A stretch of DNA of 64,000 nt from Hydra vulgaris (taxonomy: Eukaryota; Cnidaria; Hydrozoa; Anthoathecata; Hydridae), in the NCBI RefSeq assembly GCF_038396675.1, contig NC_088921.1, positions 21,151,001-21,215,000 on the forward strand, read 5' to 3'. The notes beneath the pieces are model-generated. The model made no database searches, was not told the DNA's origin, and saw only the letters and a list, made by a program, of their open reading frames with translations. How positions within the stretch are numbered: the first letter of the stretch is position 1; every line of letters begins with the position of its first letter. Positions 38,936-48,684 of this stretch are shown here, piece by piece. A program made the translations under genes and the position numbers.

Positions 38936-40270
38936 ATGGCTTTAAAAAGTCCATTAACTTTAAACTTACCGGACAATAATGTCCAAATTAAAAGCTATGC
39001 TCAAGCAACATCTTTGAAAACGAATGAGTTTACTAGCTTAAAAAACACACTGCTTAGTAACATCGAGAAAAATATAACTCAAGACGACATTCTTACAGCA
39101 ATTGAAGATGTTGGACTTGATAAAGAGCTGGAAGGTTTTCAAATAATACGAAACGGGACTATGATGGAAATTGTAATGAGAACGGAAAAGGCAAAACATT
39201 TCCTTCAAGAGAAGGGACTTACTATAAATGGTCAACACCACCGTTTTTATAATTCCACTCCTACTAGGAATATTAGTAAGCGAGTGGCTGTGTCCGTGAT
39301 AGGCCTTCCACTTGAAAAGAAGTTCTTTCCCGTCGGGAAAGCGTTAGAAGAGTTAGGCTATGGAAAACACATACATACTAGACCGGTGTTTAGACATACG
39401 CCTAAAAATAAGACGCCATATTATTCAGGGATAATAGTGGCTGTTATGGACAATCTTGAGCAGCCAATACCAAAGCAAATAAAACTGAAAGGGTACAATG
39501 TGAGAGCAATCTATACTGGACAGGAGGAAGCAGGAAGTGTCCCAAGGGAAGAGAAACCTATCGAAGAAATAAATGAACAAGCAAAACCAAGTACAGAGAC
39601 AATTAAAGAAGTAGAGGAGCAACCCGTAGATATGGTTATAGTACAAAGTATTAGTGAATCACCCGTAGAGTGTTTAGTTTTAAAGTGTAAGACACAAGAG
39701 TGCACAGAAAAAGTAATAAATGATATTCCTAAAGTAACAAATGAAACAGAAGAAGTATGCACACCAACAAGTACCAAGAAAGTCAAACTATCAATAAATA
39801 CCGAAACCACCACACATAAACAAATCATACCAAAAACTACCATAGAAGAAGAAACAGAGCAAATCGTTAACATACCATCCGAAGAATTAAATAATGAACA
39901 AGCGATAGAAAACCATTACTATGATAATAGACACGAAAGAAAAGAAATCGATGTATCTGGTGTTCAATTACCAAAAGAATTTGAAACCATGAGTTACCAA
40001 GATATATGGTGCTACAACGCAAATTATTTTCACGGCTTTAACAAAAATGATTGCAGCGAAGAAGATCTAAAAATTTATGTTCGGTATAGAAGAGCTGAGT
40101 ATGAAAAACAAAAAATGGAACGAAGACAAGAGTATGAGGAAGAAAAACAAGCAAAACGGAAATTGTACGAAGAAGAAAAAATAGCTAGACGAAAGGCAAT
40201 AAAGGAGGCTAAGCTTCTACAAAATCAGCAACAGAAAAATTTCATAAATAACCGAGACGAGTGGTATTAG
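38936..40270 (+). CDS. E11 ORF1 with shorter C-terminal module
   Basis: 444 aa from ATG 38936 (MALKSPLTLNLPDNN). Core: KSYAQATS, KNTLLSNIEKNITQDDILTAIEDVG ... FLQEKGLTINGQHHRFYNST, VAVSVIGLPLE ... LGYGKHIHTRP ... YYSGIIVAVMDNLEQPIP ... GYNVRAIYTGQE. After a Glu/Thr-rich linker only one copy of the module is seen (about 358-390: YNANYFHGFNKNDCSEEDL ... RRAEYEKQ), followed by a long Glu/Arg/Lys helix (KMERRQEYEEEKQAKRKL), probably coiled coil. E17 encodes the same protein. Confidence 0.92.
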   Translation: MALKSPLTLNLPDNNVQIKSYAQATSLKTNEFTSLKNTLLSNIEKNITQDDILTAIEDVGLDKELEGFQIIRNGTMMEIVMRTEKAKHFLQEKGLTINGQHHRFYNSTPTRNISKRVAVSVIGLPLEKKFFPVGKALEELGYGKHIHTRPVFRHTPKNKTPYYSGIIVAVMDNLEQPIPKQIKLKGYNVRAIYTGQEEAGSVPREEKPIEEINEQAKPSTETIKEVEEQPVDMVIVQSISESPVECLVLKCKTQECTEKVINDIPKVTNETEEVCTPTSTKKVKLSINTETTTHKQIIPKTTIEEETEQIVNIPSEELNNEQAIENHYYDNRHERKEIDVSGVQLPKEFETMSYQDIWCYNANYFHGFNKNDCSEEDLKIYVRYRRAEYEKQKMERRQEYEEEKQAKRKLYEEEKIARRKAIKEAKLLQNQQQKNFINNRDEWY

Positions 40271-40603
40271 AAAAATGTCTCAAAAATAAAAAATTAAAAA
40301 TAAAAAAACATTTAGAATTACAAAGAAAAATTTAAAAAAACTAAAACAAAAATTAAAAAAAAATACTAAAAAACCAAACAAATACTTTTACTTACCTTAA
40401 AAATATATACATAACTTTAATATTAGTGCTTCCTAGCTTCGGCTTTGTAGCAATATTAAATACTTTTAATTAGGCAATTAAAAATAATAACATTTCCAAA
40501 CAAACAAAAAATAAACCTATCTTCTAGGACCCTGTGTAAGCCTGATATCAGCTTCAGGTATACCTAGTTGTATAGAAAAAAAAAAAAAAAAAAAAAAAAA
40601 AAA

Positions 40604-40753
40604 TTATCTGTTCTTATCAGTTTAATATCTGGTACGCCGGCACAGTCCGGCTCATATATTAATCTGATTTTTGGCATTAGGTCATGGGATCATAGGTTTA
40701 CCTTGCCCTGACCACGGGTTGCCTCGGCTTTGCACTACTGCTGAGCGCGGCCC
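40604..40753 (+). pseudogene. U2 snRNA 3' fragment after E11
   Basis: U2 nt 36-185 with T in place of G at nt 36. Spacer 40754-40934 leads to an intact U2. Confidence 0.92.
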
Positions 40754-40934
40754 AGATTGGAAAAAAGAAAATATCTTCACTTTCAGAGTGTCTAACATCG
40801 CTAATGGTCTCAGCTGCTGCTGCTGATGATGCTGCTGATGATGACGACGACGAAAATGATTAGACGTTCTAATTCAAACCACAAGTACATTGTTGAAGAC
40901 GGCGTCAGTCCGACTATGTCTGCAGTGTTCAGTT

Positions 40935-41119
40935 ATCGCTTCTCGGCCTAATGGCTAAGATCAAGTGTAGTATCTGTTCTTATCAGTTTAATATCTGGTA
41001 CGCCGGCACAGTCCGGCTCATATATTAATCTGATTTTTGGCATTAGGTCATGGGATCATAGGTTTACCTTGCCCTGACCACGGGTTGCCTCGGCTTTGCA
41101 CTACTGCTGAGCGCGGCCC
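40935..41119 (+). ncRNA. U2: U2 snRNA, uninterrupted copy 2
   Basis: 185 nt, same as copy 1 as far as I can read. The upstream spacer with PSE-like block is complete. The next unit is split by E12. Confidence 0.96.
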
Positions 41120-41300
41120 AGATTGGAAAAAAGAAAATATCTTCACTTTCAGAGTGTCTAACATCGCTAATGGTCTCAGCTGCTGCTGCTGATGATGCTG
41201 CTGATGATGACGACGACGAAAATGATTAGACGTTCTAATTCAAACCACAAGTACATTGTTGAAGACGGCGTCAGTCCGACTATGTCTGCAGTGTTCAGTT

Positions 41301-41347
41301 ATCGCTTCTCGGCCTAATGGCTAAGATCAAGTGTAGTATCTGTTCTT
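41301..41347 (+). pseudogene. U2 snRNA 5' fragment (nt 1-47) before E12
   Basis: U2 nt 1-47; 12-bp duplication at 41336-41347 and 43440. Confidence 0.93.
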
Positions 41348-43403
41348 ATCTTAGTTTAATTAGGCGAGCTAGTGATCCATACTGTATAAAGAAGGTCTAC
41401 TGGCCTTCTGAGTGTATTGAGTGTTACCTTGCTACCTCCACGGGTTGCAAGGCCAAGATTTTCTAAAAAAGTTTTCGGACTTTTAGTTTATTTTTTGAGT
41501 GGTTGAGAGTTTTATAGAGATCGTAGATCTCAGTGAGTTTTTTGAGTGTGAGTGAGTTTTAGTAAGAGGTTGGTTAGACCTCTTTTGAGGTCTACTGGCC
41601 TCTGAGTGGCTGAGAATATAATATATACAGGTAGAACTATTTTGCCATGCTACTATTAGATCCAAGAAATACCATGGAAATAGATACAGAAATAGCGGCT
41701 GCTACAGCCCAGAACAAATGCTCTATTCAAGCTGCAAATAAAACCTATGCACAAGCAGCAACCAATAACGATAACGCATACGACTATAGCGCCCTAAATA
41801 ATACTCTCTTATGTAAGGTTAACGCTAAAATTAGCGACAACGATTTCTTAGTTGCTATTGAAGAGGCCGGATATGATAAATACCTATTCGGATACCAACA
41901 AATCCGTAACGGCTCAATAATTGAGATTGTTATGAAAAACGACAAAATTAAAAAAACGATTCTTGAAAAAGGATTAAATATTAATGGTGTAAACCACCGA
42001 TTCTACCAATCTACTCCATCGAGAAACATTAGTAAAAAGGTAACTGTTTCCATCCTCGGGTTACCAATTGAAAAAAGTAACTATCCTGCTGGTAAATTTC
42101 TAGAGCAGCTCGGATACGGAAAACATATTAGAACTAAACCTATATTTAAAAAAACACCAAACAACAAAACGCTCTATTACTCCGGTATCATAGTTGCGAT
42201 TATGGACAAAATAGACAAACCAATCCCAAGGTTTATAAAACTGAATGGGTATGAGGTTAGGGCAATCTACAACGGCCAGGAAGATGTGGGAAAGCCTCAA
42301 AACAAAGTAAACAAAAATCAGAAAAACGAAGACAAATTTGTTTGCAAATCACCTAGTAGCATTCCCCAAGTTATACCACCTCTAGGAACACAAAATCAGA
42401 ACATTATTAAAACGACCGAGGATAAGGGAATAGAAAAGGAAACGAATGAACATGAGAAGAATTTAGAAATACAAATAACAGTAGAAAATATAGCACTTCA
42501 GGCAGCAAACGAAAACAAATTTAGTAAAAACGATAAAGATAATAGCGAAGTCGATGAAAGAAATGAAGATGATAATGAACAGGATAGTAGTAAAGTAAGT
42601 GATATAGCTAAGAGTAAAGATGCTGATGGCCAAAGTGAAAAAGATGTCTTCAGCAAAGAAGATGACAATCTGGACAACGTTGAAATACCTACAGAATATA
42701 GACACATGTCACATATAGACAAAGTCAATTATAACTGGAAGACCTTTAAAAATTTTGACCGACTAAACTGTAGCAAGGAAGAATTACTAAAATTCAGAGC
42801 CTTTAAGAAACTCGAATGGGAACAATATAACACTGCAAAAATGAATAAATATAAATCACTCAAAGACCTAGAAAAAAAAATAGGAAAACTTACACCACTT
42901 GGTTTCGAAAAAATGGACTCCAGTGAAATATACTCATTTAATATGAAAGAATTTAAAAATTTTAACATCAATACCGCAAATATAAATGAAAAGACAAAAT
43001 ATATTGCTTGTAAGAGAGCAGAATGGAAACAACGAAAAAAGGAATTTTTCCAATATATTAAAGATCATGAAAGAAAACAAGAAGAACGTAATTTAAAAAA
43101 GCAAACGTATCAAGCCAAGAGAGCAAAAATAACACCTTAAGAAGAAAATTAAAAAGCAACATTTAATAAAAAACAATTTTAAAGAAAACAATTAAAAAAG
43201 TATTAAACAAAAAATTATAATGTTATAATGTCGCATCCAAGAGCTACCCTATTAACATTATTTAACTTAAAAAATATATATCAACAAAAATAAAAATATA
43301 AAATTAACAAAACATAATAAAAATATATAACAATTAAAACAAAAATAAAAAATATAAAATAAATAATCAACCTACTAGGCCCTTGGACTAGTTGGTAGAT
43401 AAA

Positions 43404-43439
<36 letters not shown>
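41348..43439 (+). mobile_element. E12: ORF1-only element, family H1
   Basis: Near-identical to E8 from ATCTTAGTTTAATT to the tail CTAGGCCCTTGGACTAG and poly-A, flanked by the 12-bp duplication. The U2-like module is at 41348-41451, with the TTACCTTGCTACC...GGGTTGC block 76 nt from the junction. Confidence 0.94.
41647..43140 (+). CDS. E12 ORF1 with C-terminal tandem W/F module
   Basis: 497 aa, a close copy of E8 ORF1 with scattered replacements (for example CSIQAANK for CYMQAANK, KIDKPIP for KLEKPIP). The frame is fully open with the same length and domains: SYAQ-like motif, two RRM-like units, acidic linker, two module repeats. Most differences sit in the acidic linker and the module, not the RNA-binding core, as expected under selection on the core. 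Confidence 0.92.
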   Translation: MLLLDPRNTMEIDTEIAAATAQNKCSIQAANKTYAQAATNNDNAYDYSALNNTLLCKVNAKISDNDFLVAIEEAGYDKYLFGYQQIRNGSIIEIVMKNDKIKKTILEKGLNINGVNHRFYQSTPSRNISKKVTVSILGLPIEKSNYPAGKFLEQLGYGKHIRTKPIFKKTPNNKTLYYSGIIVAIMDKIDKPIPRFIKLNGYEVRAIYNGQEDVGKPQNKVNKNQKNEDKFVCKSPSSIPQVIPPLGTQNQNIIKTTEDKGIEKETNEHEKNLEIQITVENIALQAANENKFSKNDKDNSEVDERNEDDNEQDSSKVSDIAKSKDADGQSEKDVFSKEDDNLDNVEIPTEYRHMSHIDKVNYNWKTFKNFDRLNCSKEELLKFRAFKKLEWEQYNTAKMNKYKSLKDLEKKIGKLTPLGFEKMDSSEIYSFNMKEFKNFNINTANINEKTKYIACKRAEWKQRKKEFFQYIKDHERKQEERNLKKQTYQAKRAKITP

Positions 43440-43442
<3 letters not shown>

Positions 43443-43589
43443 TCTGTTCTTATCAGTTTAATATCTGGTACGCCGGCACAGTCCGGCTCATATATTAATC
43501 TGATTTTTGGCATTAGGTCATGGGATCATAGGTTTACCTTGCCCTGACCACGGGTTGCCTCGGCTTTGCACTACTGCTGAGCGCGGCCC
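43440..43589 (+). pseudogene. U2 snRNA 3' fragment (nt 36-185) after E12
   Basis: Unchanged U2 nt 36-185. Confidence 0.93.
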
Positions 43590-43770
43590 AGATTGGAAAA
43601 AAGAAAATATCTTCACTTTCAGAGTGTCTAACATCGCTAATGGTCTCAGCTGCTGCTGCTGATGATGCTGCTGATGATGACGACGACGAAAATGATTAGA
43701 CGTTCTAATTCAAACCACAAGTACATTGTTGAAGACGGCGTCAGTCCGACTATGTCTGCAGTGTTCAGTT
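43590..43770 (+). promoter_or_regulatory. U2 spacer with PSE-like promoter block (representative)
   Basis: This 181-bp spacer is repeated between all units. Just after U2 is GGAAAAAAGAAAATA, in the place of a 3' box. A trinucleotide tract (CTGCTGCTGATGATG and ACGACGACG) follows. CTAATTCAAACCACAAGTAC and the next few bases (43705-43728, -66 to -43) sit where a snRNA proximal sequence element is expected and resemble insect PSEA in their first half. No TATA box at -25, consistent with a Pol II snRNA gene. The element role is inferred from position. Confidence 0.6.
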
Positions 43771-43955
43771 ATCGCTTCTCGGCCTAATGGCTAAGATCAA
43801 GTGTAGTATCTGTTCTTATCAGTTTAATATCTGGTACGCCGGCACAGTCCGGCTCATATATTAATCTGATTTTTGGCATTAGGTCATGGGATCATAGGTT
43901 TACCTTGCCCTGACCACGGGTTGCCTCGGCTTTGCACTACTGCTGAGCGCGGCCC
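43771..43955 (+). ncRNA. U2: U2 snRNA, uninterrupted copy 3
   Basis: 185 nt, identical by eye to copies 1 and 2. It begins 366 bp before copy 4, which fixes the unit length. Confidence 0.96.
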
Positions 43956-44136
43956 AGATTGGAAAAAAGAAAATATCTTCACTTTCAGAGTGTCTAACAT
44001 CGCTAATGGTCTCAGCTGCTGCTGCTGATGATGCTGCTGATGATGACGACGACGAAAATGATTAGACGTTCTAATTCAAACCACAAGTACATTGTTGAAG
44101 ACGGCGTCAGTCCGACTATGTCTGCAGTGTTCAGTT

Positions 44137-44321
44137 ATCGCTTCTCGGCCTAATGGCTAAGATCAAGTGTAGTATCTGTTCTTATCAGTTTAATATCTGG
44201 TACGCCGGCACAGTCCGGCTCATATATTAATCTGATTTTTGGCATTAGGTCATGGGATCATAGGTTTACCTTGCCCTGACCACGGGTTGCCTCGGCTTTG
44301 CACTACTGCTGAGCGCGGCCC
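44137..44321 (+). ncRNA. U2: U2 snRNA, uninterrupted copy 4
   Basis: 185 nt with complete spacers on both sides. With copy 3 it is one of two places where intact genes sit side by side (the other is copies 6 and 7). Confidence 0.96.
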
Positions 44322-44502
44322 AGATTGGAAAAAAGAAAATATCTTCACTTTCAGAGTGTCTAACATCGCTAATGGTCTCAGCTGCTGCTGCTGATGATGC
44401 TGCTGATGATGACGACGACGAAAATGATTAGACGTTCTAATTCAAACCACAAGTACATTGTTGAAGACGGCGTCAGTCCGACTATGTCTGCAGTGTTCAG
44501 TT

Positions 44503-44549
44503 ATCGCTTCTCGGCCTAATGGCTAAGATCAAGTGTAGTATCTGTTCTT
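44503..44549 (+). pseudogene. U2 snRNA 5' fragment (nt 1-47) before E13
   Basis: U2 nt 1-47; duplication 44538-44549 repeated at 47097. Confidence 0.93.
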
Positions 44550-44656
44550 ATCTTAGTTTAATTAGGCGAGCTAGTGATCCTAACTAGTATATAGAAGGTC
44601 TACTGGCCTTCTGAGTGTTTAGTGAGTATTACCTTGCGCCTTCCACGGGTTGCAAG
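44550..44656 (+). promoter_or_regulatory. E13 U2-like 5' module
   Basis: The U2-like block TTACCTTGCGCCTTCCACGG with GTTGC (44629-44653) lies 79 nt from the junction. Hairpin AGAAGGTCTACTGGCCTTCT is as in E8. CCTTGC and GCAAGG pair as in E8. Confidence 0.7.
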
Positions 44657-44848
44657 GACGAGTGATATAAGAGTGTACTGGTTCCTTTATTTAGTGTATT
44701 GAGTGACTGAGAGATTGTAGAGATCGTAGATCTCAGTGAGTTAAAGAGAGTGTGAGTTTAAAGAGGTTGATTAGACCTCATTAGAGGTCTACTGGCCTCA
44801 GAGCGTCCGAGTAGTTAAGAGTGTATTATATAGTTAGTACTATTTACC

Positions 44849-46657
44849 ATGTTACAAATCGACCCAAAAACGTCCATGGAGGTAGTTACTGATATTGGTG
44901 CTGCTACAGCCCAAACTATTGTTAATGCACAGGCTGCTTGTAAAACCTATGCCCAAGTTACAACAAACAACAACTACATTAACGACCACAAATCCCTTAA
45001 AAATACCCTTTTGTGTAAAGTCCAAACTAAAGTTAGTGACAACGATTTTCTATTAGCTATTGAAGAGGCAGGATATGACAAATATCTATTTGGTTATCAA
45101 CAAATTAGAAATGGCTCAGTTATCGAAATTGTTATGAAAAATGATTTAATTAAACATACAATTCTTGAAAAAGGTATCAATATCAATGGTGTAAAACATC
45201 CTTTCTACCCCTCTACCCCAAACAGGAATATCAACAAAAGAGTGACAATATCAATACTAGGTTTGCCAATAGAAGAAAGCAATTTTCCAGCTGGGAAGTA
45301 CCTCGAGGAGCTGGGATATGGAAGGCACTTACGAACTAAGCCTTTACTAAGAAGTACACCTAAAAACAAAACGCCATATTATTCCGGTATTATAGTCGTG
45401 ATTATGGACAACCTTCAAAAGCCAATCCCTAGATTCATTAACTTAAATGGTTATGAAGTTAGGGCAATTTACAACGGTCAAGAAGATGTGGGAAGACCAC
45501 AAAAAAAATATACAACTAACCAACAAAAAGATCCAAACGATTATAACAAACCATCTAATAATAATCGCTTGGACACAACTTATGTAGAAATTGAAAATCC
45601 AAATCACATTATAATAAATGAAAGCACGGTAATAGAAAACGAAGTAAATAAATATAAAGAGAAAGTACAAACACAAACATTAGAAACGGCTACAGAATCC
45701 CAACTGAAAACAAATCTCGAAAGAAGAACAACGAACGATTTGGTTACAAGTAAAACCAACGAAGTCAAAAAGGTAGCAGATAAAATAAACGAACAGGATA
45801 GTGAAGAAGAGGATAGTCTCAAGGATGATAATGAAGATGATGATAATAGTAATGATGGCGATGATAGTGAAGATAGGAATGATTATAAAGATAAAGATGA
45901 TAGTAAAGATGACGATGGAAAAAATGATGACGATGATAGTAAAGATGGCAATGAAAGTAAAGATAATGATGATAGTAAGGATAACGATGAAAATAGTGAT
46001 GGCGATGGTAGTAAAGATGACGATGATAGGAAAGATGGCAATCCTAGTAAGGATAAAGATAATAGTAAAGATGATAACGATAGTAAAGATAAAGATGATA
46101 GTAAAGATGATAATAATAGTAAAGTTAATGCTGATAGTCAAGACGACCATGATTGTAATGATAATAATAGCAATAATGAAAGTAGTGAGGACGAATGTGA
46201 AGTGCCTGATGAATTTTTAAAATTGTACCACTTAGACAAAGTGGATTATAATTGGAAACATTTTAAGAAATTTGATAGACTGAACTGCAGTGAAGAAGAA
46301 CTGAAAAAATTTAAAGTGTATAAAAAATATGAATGGGTACAATATGAAAGAGCTGTAGGCATGTACAAATCATTTGAAAAAAGAACTGATCAACTTATTC
46401 CAATTGCATTTCAGCAAATGGATTCAGGTGATATGTATTCATACAACATGAAAGAATTCAAAAACGTTAATAGAAACACTGAGGATGAAACCTTAAGAAA
46501 TAGATATATAGCCTGTAGAAAAGCGGAGTGGGATCAAAGGAGAAAGGAATATTCACAGTTTCAACCTGACCATGAAAAAAAACAAGAAGAGCGTGCAATT
46601 AAAAAACAAATCTACCAATCTAAAAAAGCAAAACTAACACCACAAGCTGAAAGTTAA
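44849..46657 (+). CDS. E13 ORF1 with acidic repeat expansion and W/F module
   Basis: 602 aa from ATG 44849 (MLQIDPKTSMEVVTD). Core: KTYAQVTTNN, LKNTLLCKVQTKVSDNDFLLAIEEAG ... ILEKGININGVKHPFYPST, VTISILGLPIE ... LGYGRHLRTKP ... YYSGIIVVIMDNLQKPIP ... GYEVRAIYNGQE. About 100 residues longer than E8 because of an Asp/Ser/Lys stretch built from DDSKD-like units. The module follows: DYNWKHFKKFDRLNCSEEEL (Trp469) ... YEWVQYERA, and MYSYNMKEFKNVN ... CRKAEWDQRRKEY. No ORF2 follows. Confidence 0.92.
   Translation: MLQIDPKTSMEVVTDIGAATAQTIVNAQAACKTYAQVTTNNNYINDHKSLKNTLLCKVQTKVSDNDFLLAIEEAGYDKYLFGYQQIRNGSVIEIVMKNDLIKHTILEKGININGVKHPFYPSTPNRNINKRVTISILGLPIEESNFPAGKYLEELGYGRHLRTKPLLRSTPKNKTPYYSGIIVVIMDNLQKPIPRFINLNGYEVRAIYNGQEDVGRPQKKYTTNQQKDPNDYNKPSNNNRLDTTYVEIENPNHIIINESTVIENEVNKYKEKVQTQTLETATESQLKTNLERRTTNDLVTSKTNEVKKVADKINEQDSEEEDSLKDDNEDDDNSNDGDDSEDRNDYKDKDDSKDDDGKNDDDDSKDGNESKDNDDSKDNDENSDGDGSKDDDDRKDGNPSKDKDNSKDDNDSKDKDDSKDDNNSKVNADSQDDHDCNDNNSNNESSEDECEVPDEFLKLYHLDKVDYNWKHFKKFDRLNCSEEELKKFKVYKKYEWVQYERAVGMYKSFEKRTDQLIPIAFQQMDSGDMYSYNMKEFKNVNRNTEDETLRNRYIACRKAEWDQRRKEYSQFQPDHEKKQEERAIKKQIYQSKKAKLTPQAES
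45799..46190 (+). repeat. In-frame GATAGTAAAGATGA repeat expansion in E13 ORF1
   Basis: Imperfect short repeats (GATGATAGTAAAGAT and variants) encode Asp/Ser/Lys/Asn-rich sequence. It replaces the shorter acidic linker of the E8 group without breaking the frame. Confidence 0.9.
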
Positions 46658-47061
46658 AAATCTTTGAACAGCACACAAAGTTATTTTACCAACCAAAAAA
46701 TGTAAAAACAGAAACAAAAGTATATCAAAAAAAAAAATAAAAAAAAAAAAAAAAAAAAATACGATTAAACCATAATAAGACATCCATTACTATTTAAAAA
46801 CAAAAGTCTTATGTATTAAAGAGTCACATTAAAAAACTACTCAAATAGGACTTGAGAGACAAAAATACGAAACTTAAAAATCCAAATTAAACTAAAAATA
46901 CAAAACACTAAAACAAAAAACAAAAATATAAAAAATGAAACTAGAAAACAAAATATAAAACATATAACTAAAAAAATAAATAAAAAATATAAAACAAAAA
47001 CTGCCATCTAGGGCCCTGTGTAAGTCTGGTTTCAGCAACAGGTCACTCTAGCTTGTTGGTA

Positions 47062-47096
<35 letters not shown>

Positions 47097-47099
<3 letters not shown>

Positions 47100-47246
47100 T
47101 CTGTTCTTATCAGTTTAATATCTGGTACGCCGGCACAGTCCGGCTCATATATTAATCTGATTTTTGGCATTAGGTCATGGGATCATAGGTTTACCTTGCC
47201 CTGACCACGGGTTGCCTCGGCTTTGCACTACTGCTGAGCGCGGCCC
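47097..47246 (+). pseudogene. U2 snRNA 3' fragment (nt 36-185) after E13
   Basis: Unchanged U2 nt 36-185. Confidence 0.93.
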
Positions 47247-47427
47247 AGATTGGAAAAAAGAAAATATCTTCACTTTCAGAGTGTCTAACATCGCTAATGG
47301 TCTCAGCTGCTGCTGCTGATGATGCTGCTGATGATGACGACGACGAAAATGATTAGACGTTCTAATTCAAACCACAAGTACATTGTTGAAGACGGCGTCA
47401 GTCCGACTATGTCTGCAGTGTTCAGTT

Positions 47428-47612
47428 ATCGCTTCTCGGCCTAATGGCTAAGATCAAGTGTAGTATCTGTTCTTATCAGTTTAATATCTGGTACGCCGGC
47501 ACAGTCCGGCTCATATATTAATCTGATTTTTGGCATTAGGTCATGGGATCATAGGTTTACCTTGCCCTGACCACGGGTTGCCTCGGCTTTGCACTACTGC
47601 TGAGCGCGGCCC
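47428..47612 (+). ncRNA. U2: U2 snRNA, uninterrupted copy 5
   Basis: 185 nt with complete flanking spacers, same sequence as the other intact copies. The next unit is split by E14. Confidence 0.96.
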
Positions 47613-47793
47613 AGATTGGAAAAAAGAAAATATCTTCACTTTCAGAGTGTCTAACATCGCTAATGGTCTCAGCTGCTGCTGCTGATGATGCTGCTGATGA
47701 TGACGACGACGAAAATGATTAGACGTTCTAATTCAAACCACAAGTACATTGTTGAAGACGGCGTCAGTCCGACTATGTCTGCAGTGTTCAGTT

Positions 47794-47840
47794 ATCGCTT
47801 CTCGGCCTAATGGCTAAGATCAAGTGTAGTATCTGTTCTT
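47794..47840 (+). pseudogene. U2 snRNA 5' fragment (nt 1-47) before E14
   Basis: U2 nt 1-47; the duplication 47829-47840 recurs at 50888, so everything between was inserted as one piece. Confidence 0.92.
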
Positions 47841-48684
47841 ATCTGTATTTATTTGCTTGTTTGTTTACATGAGATTAAAAATTTAAATGATTGTTATTCA
47901 ATATTAGTTTTACTCTCTATTTTTAAAAAAAAGTATACTTTTTCTGAAATTAAAAGAAGTTTAATTTATAATTAAGATGTTCTAGTATGAATTAGTTATT
48001 AATAATATAAATTAAGAGTAATTCCATGTCAAAACAACCAATTTTTTTTTAAAATGCAAGCCTATGTCCATGGATTTTCTTTATATTTTTACCATAGTTG
48101 GTAAATTGTAAAATAAGATAAATCCCAGAATTTCGGGGTCTAACTCCCAACCGTTCGTGAGTGGTGGTTGCTTTGATTTTGGCTACTATTGTTGTTTTGG
48201 TCGTTTTCCGCCATTTTTGAATTTCTCCTTATAAGGCCGGGTCTTTAAACATGTGAATTCTAAAAGTGGGTGACTTGGTTAATCTCAAGGTGAGGAATTT
48301 GAATGTGTGAATAAAAAACTCATTTTATAGTTAAGGGGTGCCTAAATATCAATTATAAGTGTTGAAATAGTGGACACCTGCCCCTGTAAAATTTTTGGGT
48401 GTGCGGTGGGTTTTTTAAGCTTAAAATTTCAGATTAGATCATTGTATGTTTGAAGAACATTGTGTGAAAAGATCATTTCTGCCAAATACATAGTTTAAAA
48501 ATTAAATGAAAAATATTACAAAAAAAGCAAATATAGTATATTTCGCTTAGCGTAGTATTCAAAATAAATAAAAATAATGCATACTCGAATTGATATACAT
48601 TTTTTTATAATATATCCATTAAAAAATTATTGATTTACAAATATATACTTATTAATTTTGTAAAAATCTTTTTTTAAAAGTTCA
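47841..48684 (+). other. Unique 844-bp sequence captured at the 5' side of E14
   Basis: AT-rich with a more balanced middle (CAGAATTTCGGGGTC, GGTGGTTGC, AAGGCCGGGTC, CACCTGCCCCTG). I see no ORF above 60 codons on either strand, no tRNA or snRNA look, no terminal repeats, and no match to U2 or to the other elements. The 3' edge meets E2 sequence at AGAGAAC. It may be a host transcript or other host DNA. Confidence 0.75.

Larger units (their letters stand above)
37671..40603 (+). repeat. Duplicated block, copy 1: variant U2 part, spacer, E10 and E11
   Basis: This block recurs at 54088-57005 with only a few differences. Both copies carry the same U2 variant (CTACTGTTGAGCG, where others have CTACTGCTGAGCG), the same truncation point of the first element and the same second element. 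This points to array duplication by unequal exchange, not repeated insertion. Confidence 0.88.
38693..40603 (+). mobile_element. E11: ORF1-only element, family H2, stacked on E10
   Basis: Starts GATTCTTGATCTTAGG after 12 U2 bases (38681-38692) that follow the E10 tail. It has a U2-like 5' module, one ORF, and a 3' UTR ending in the hairpin-forming tail CTAGGACCCTGTGTAAGCC...TATACCTAG, then poly-A. The downstream junction reads AAATTATCTG (T in place of G), as after E1. E17 and part of E6 are near-identical. Confidence 0.94.
44550..47096 (+). mobile_element. E13: ORF1-only element, family H3
   Basis: Starts ATCTTAGTTTAATTAGGCGAG like E8 but diverges soon after. It has a U2-like module (44550-44656), one 602-aa ORF and a long 3' UTR (46658-47062). 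The UTR has an internal A-tract (about 46729-46759), as if an older 3' end had been extended, then the tail CTAGGGCCCTGTGTAAGTC...CAGGTCACTCTAG that E19 also uses, then poly-A. Confidence 0.93.

Noticed and set aside
47841-48684. A protein-coding gene in the unique E14 segment
   Set aside because: No open frame of useful length on either strand and no codon-like pattern.
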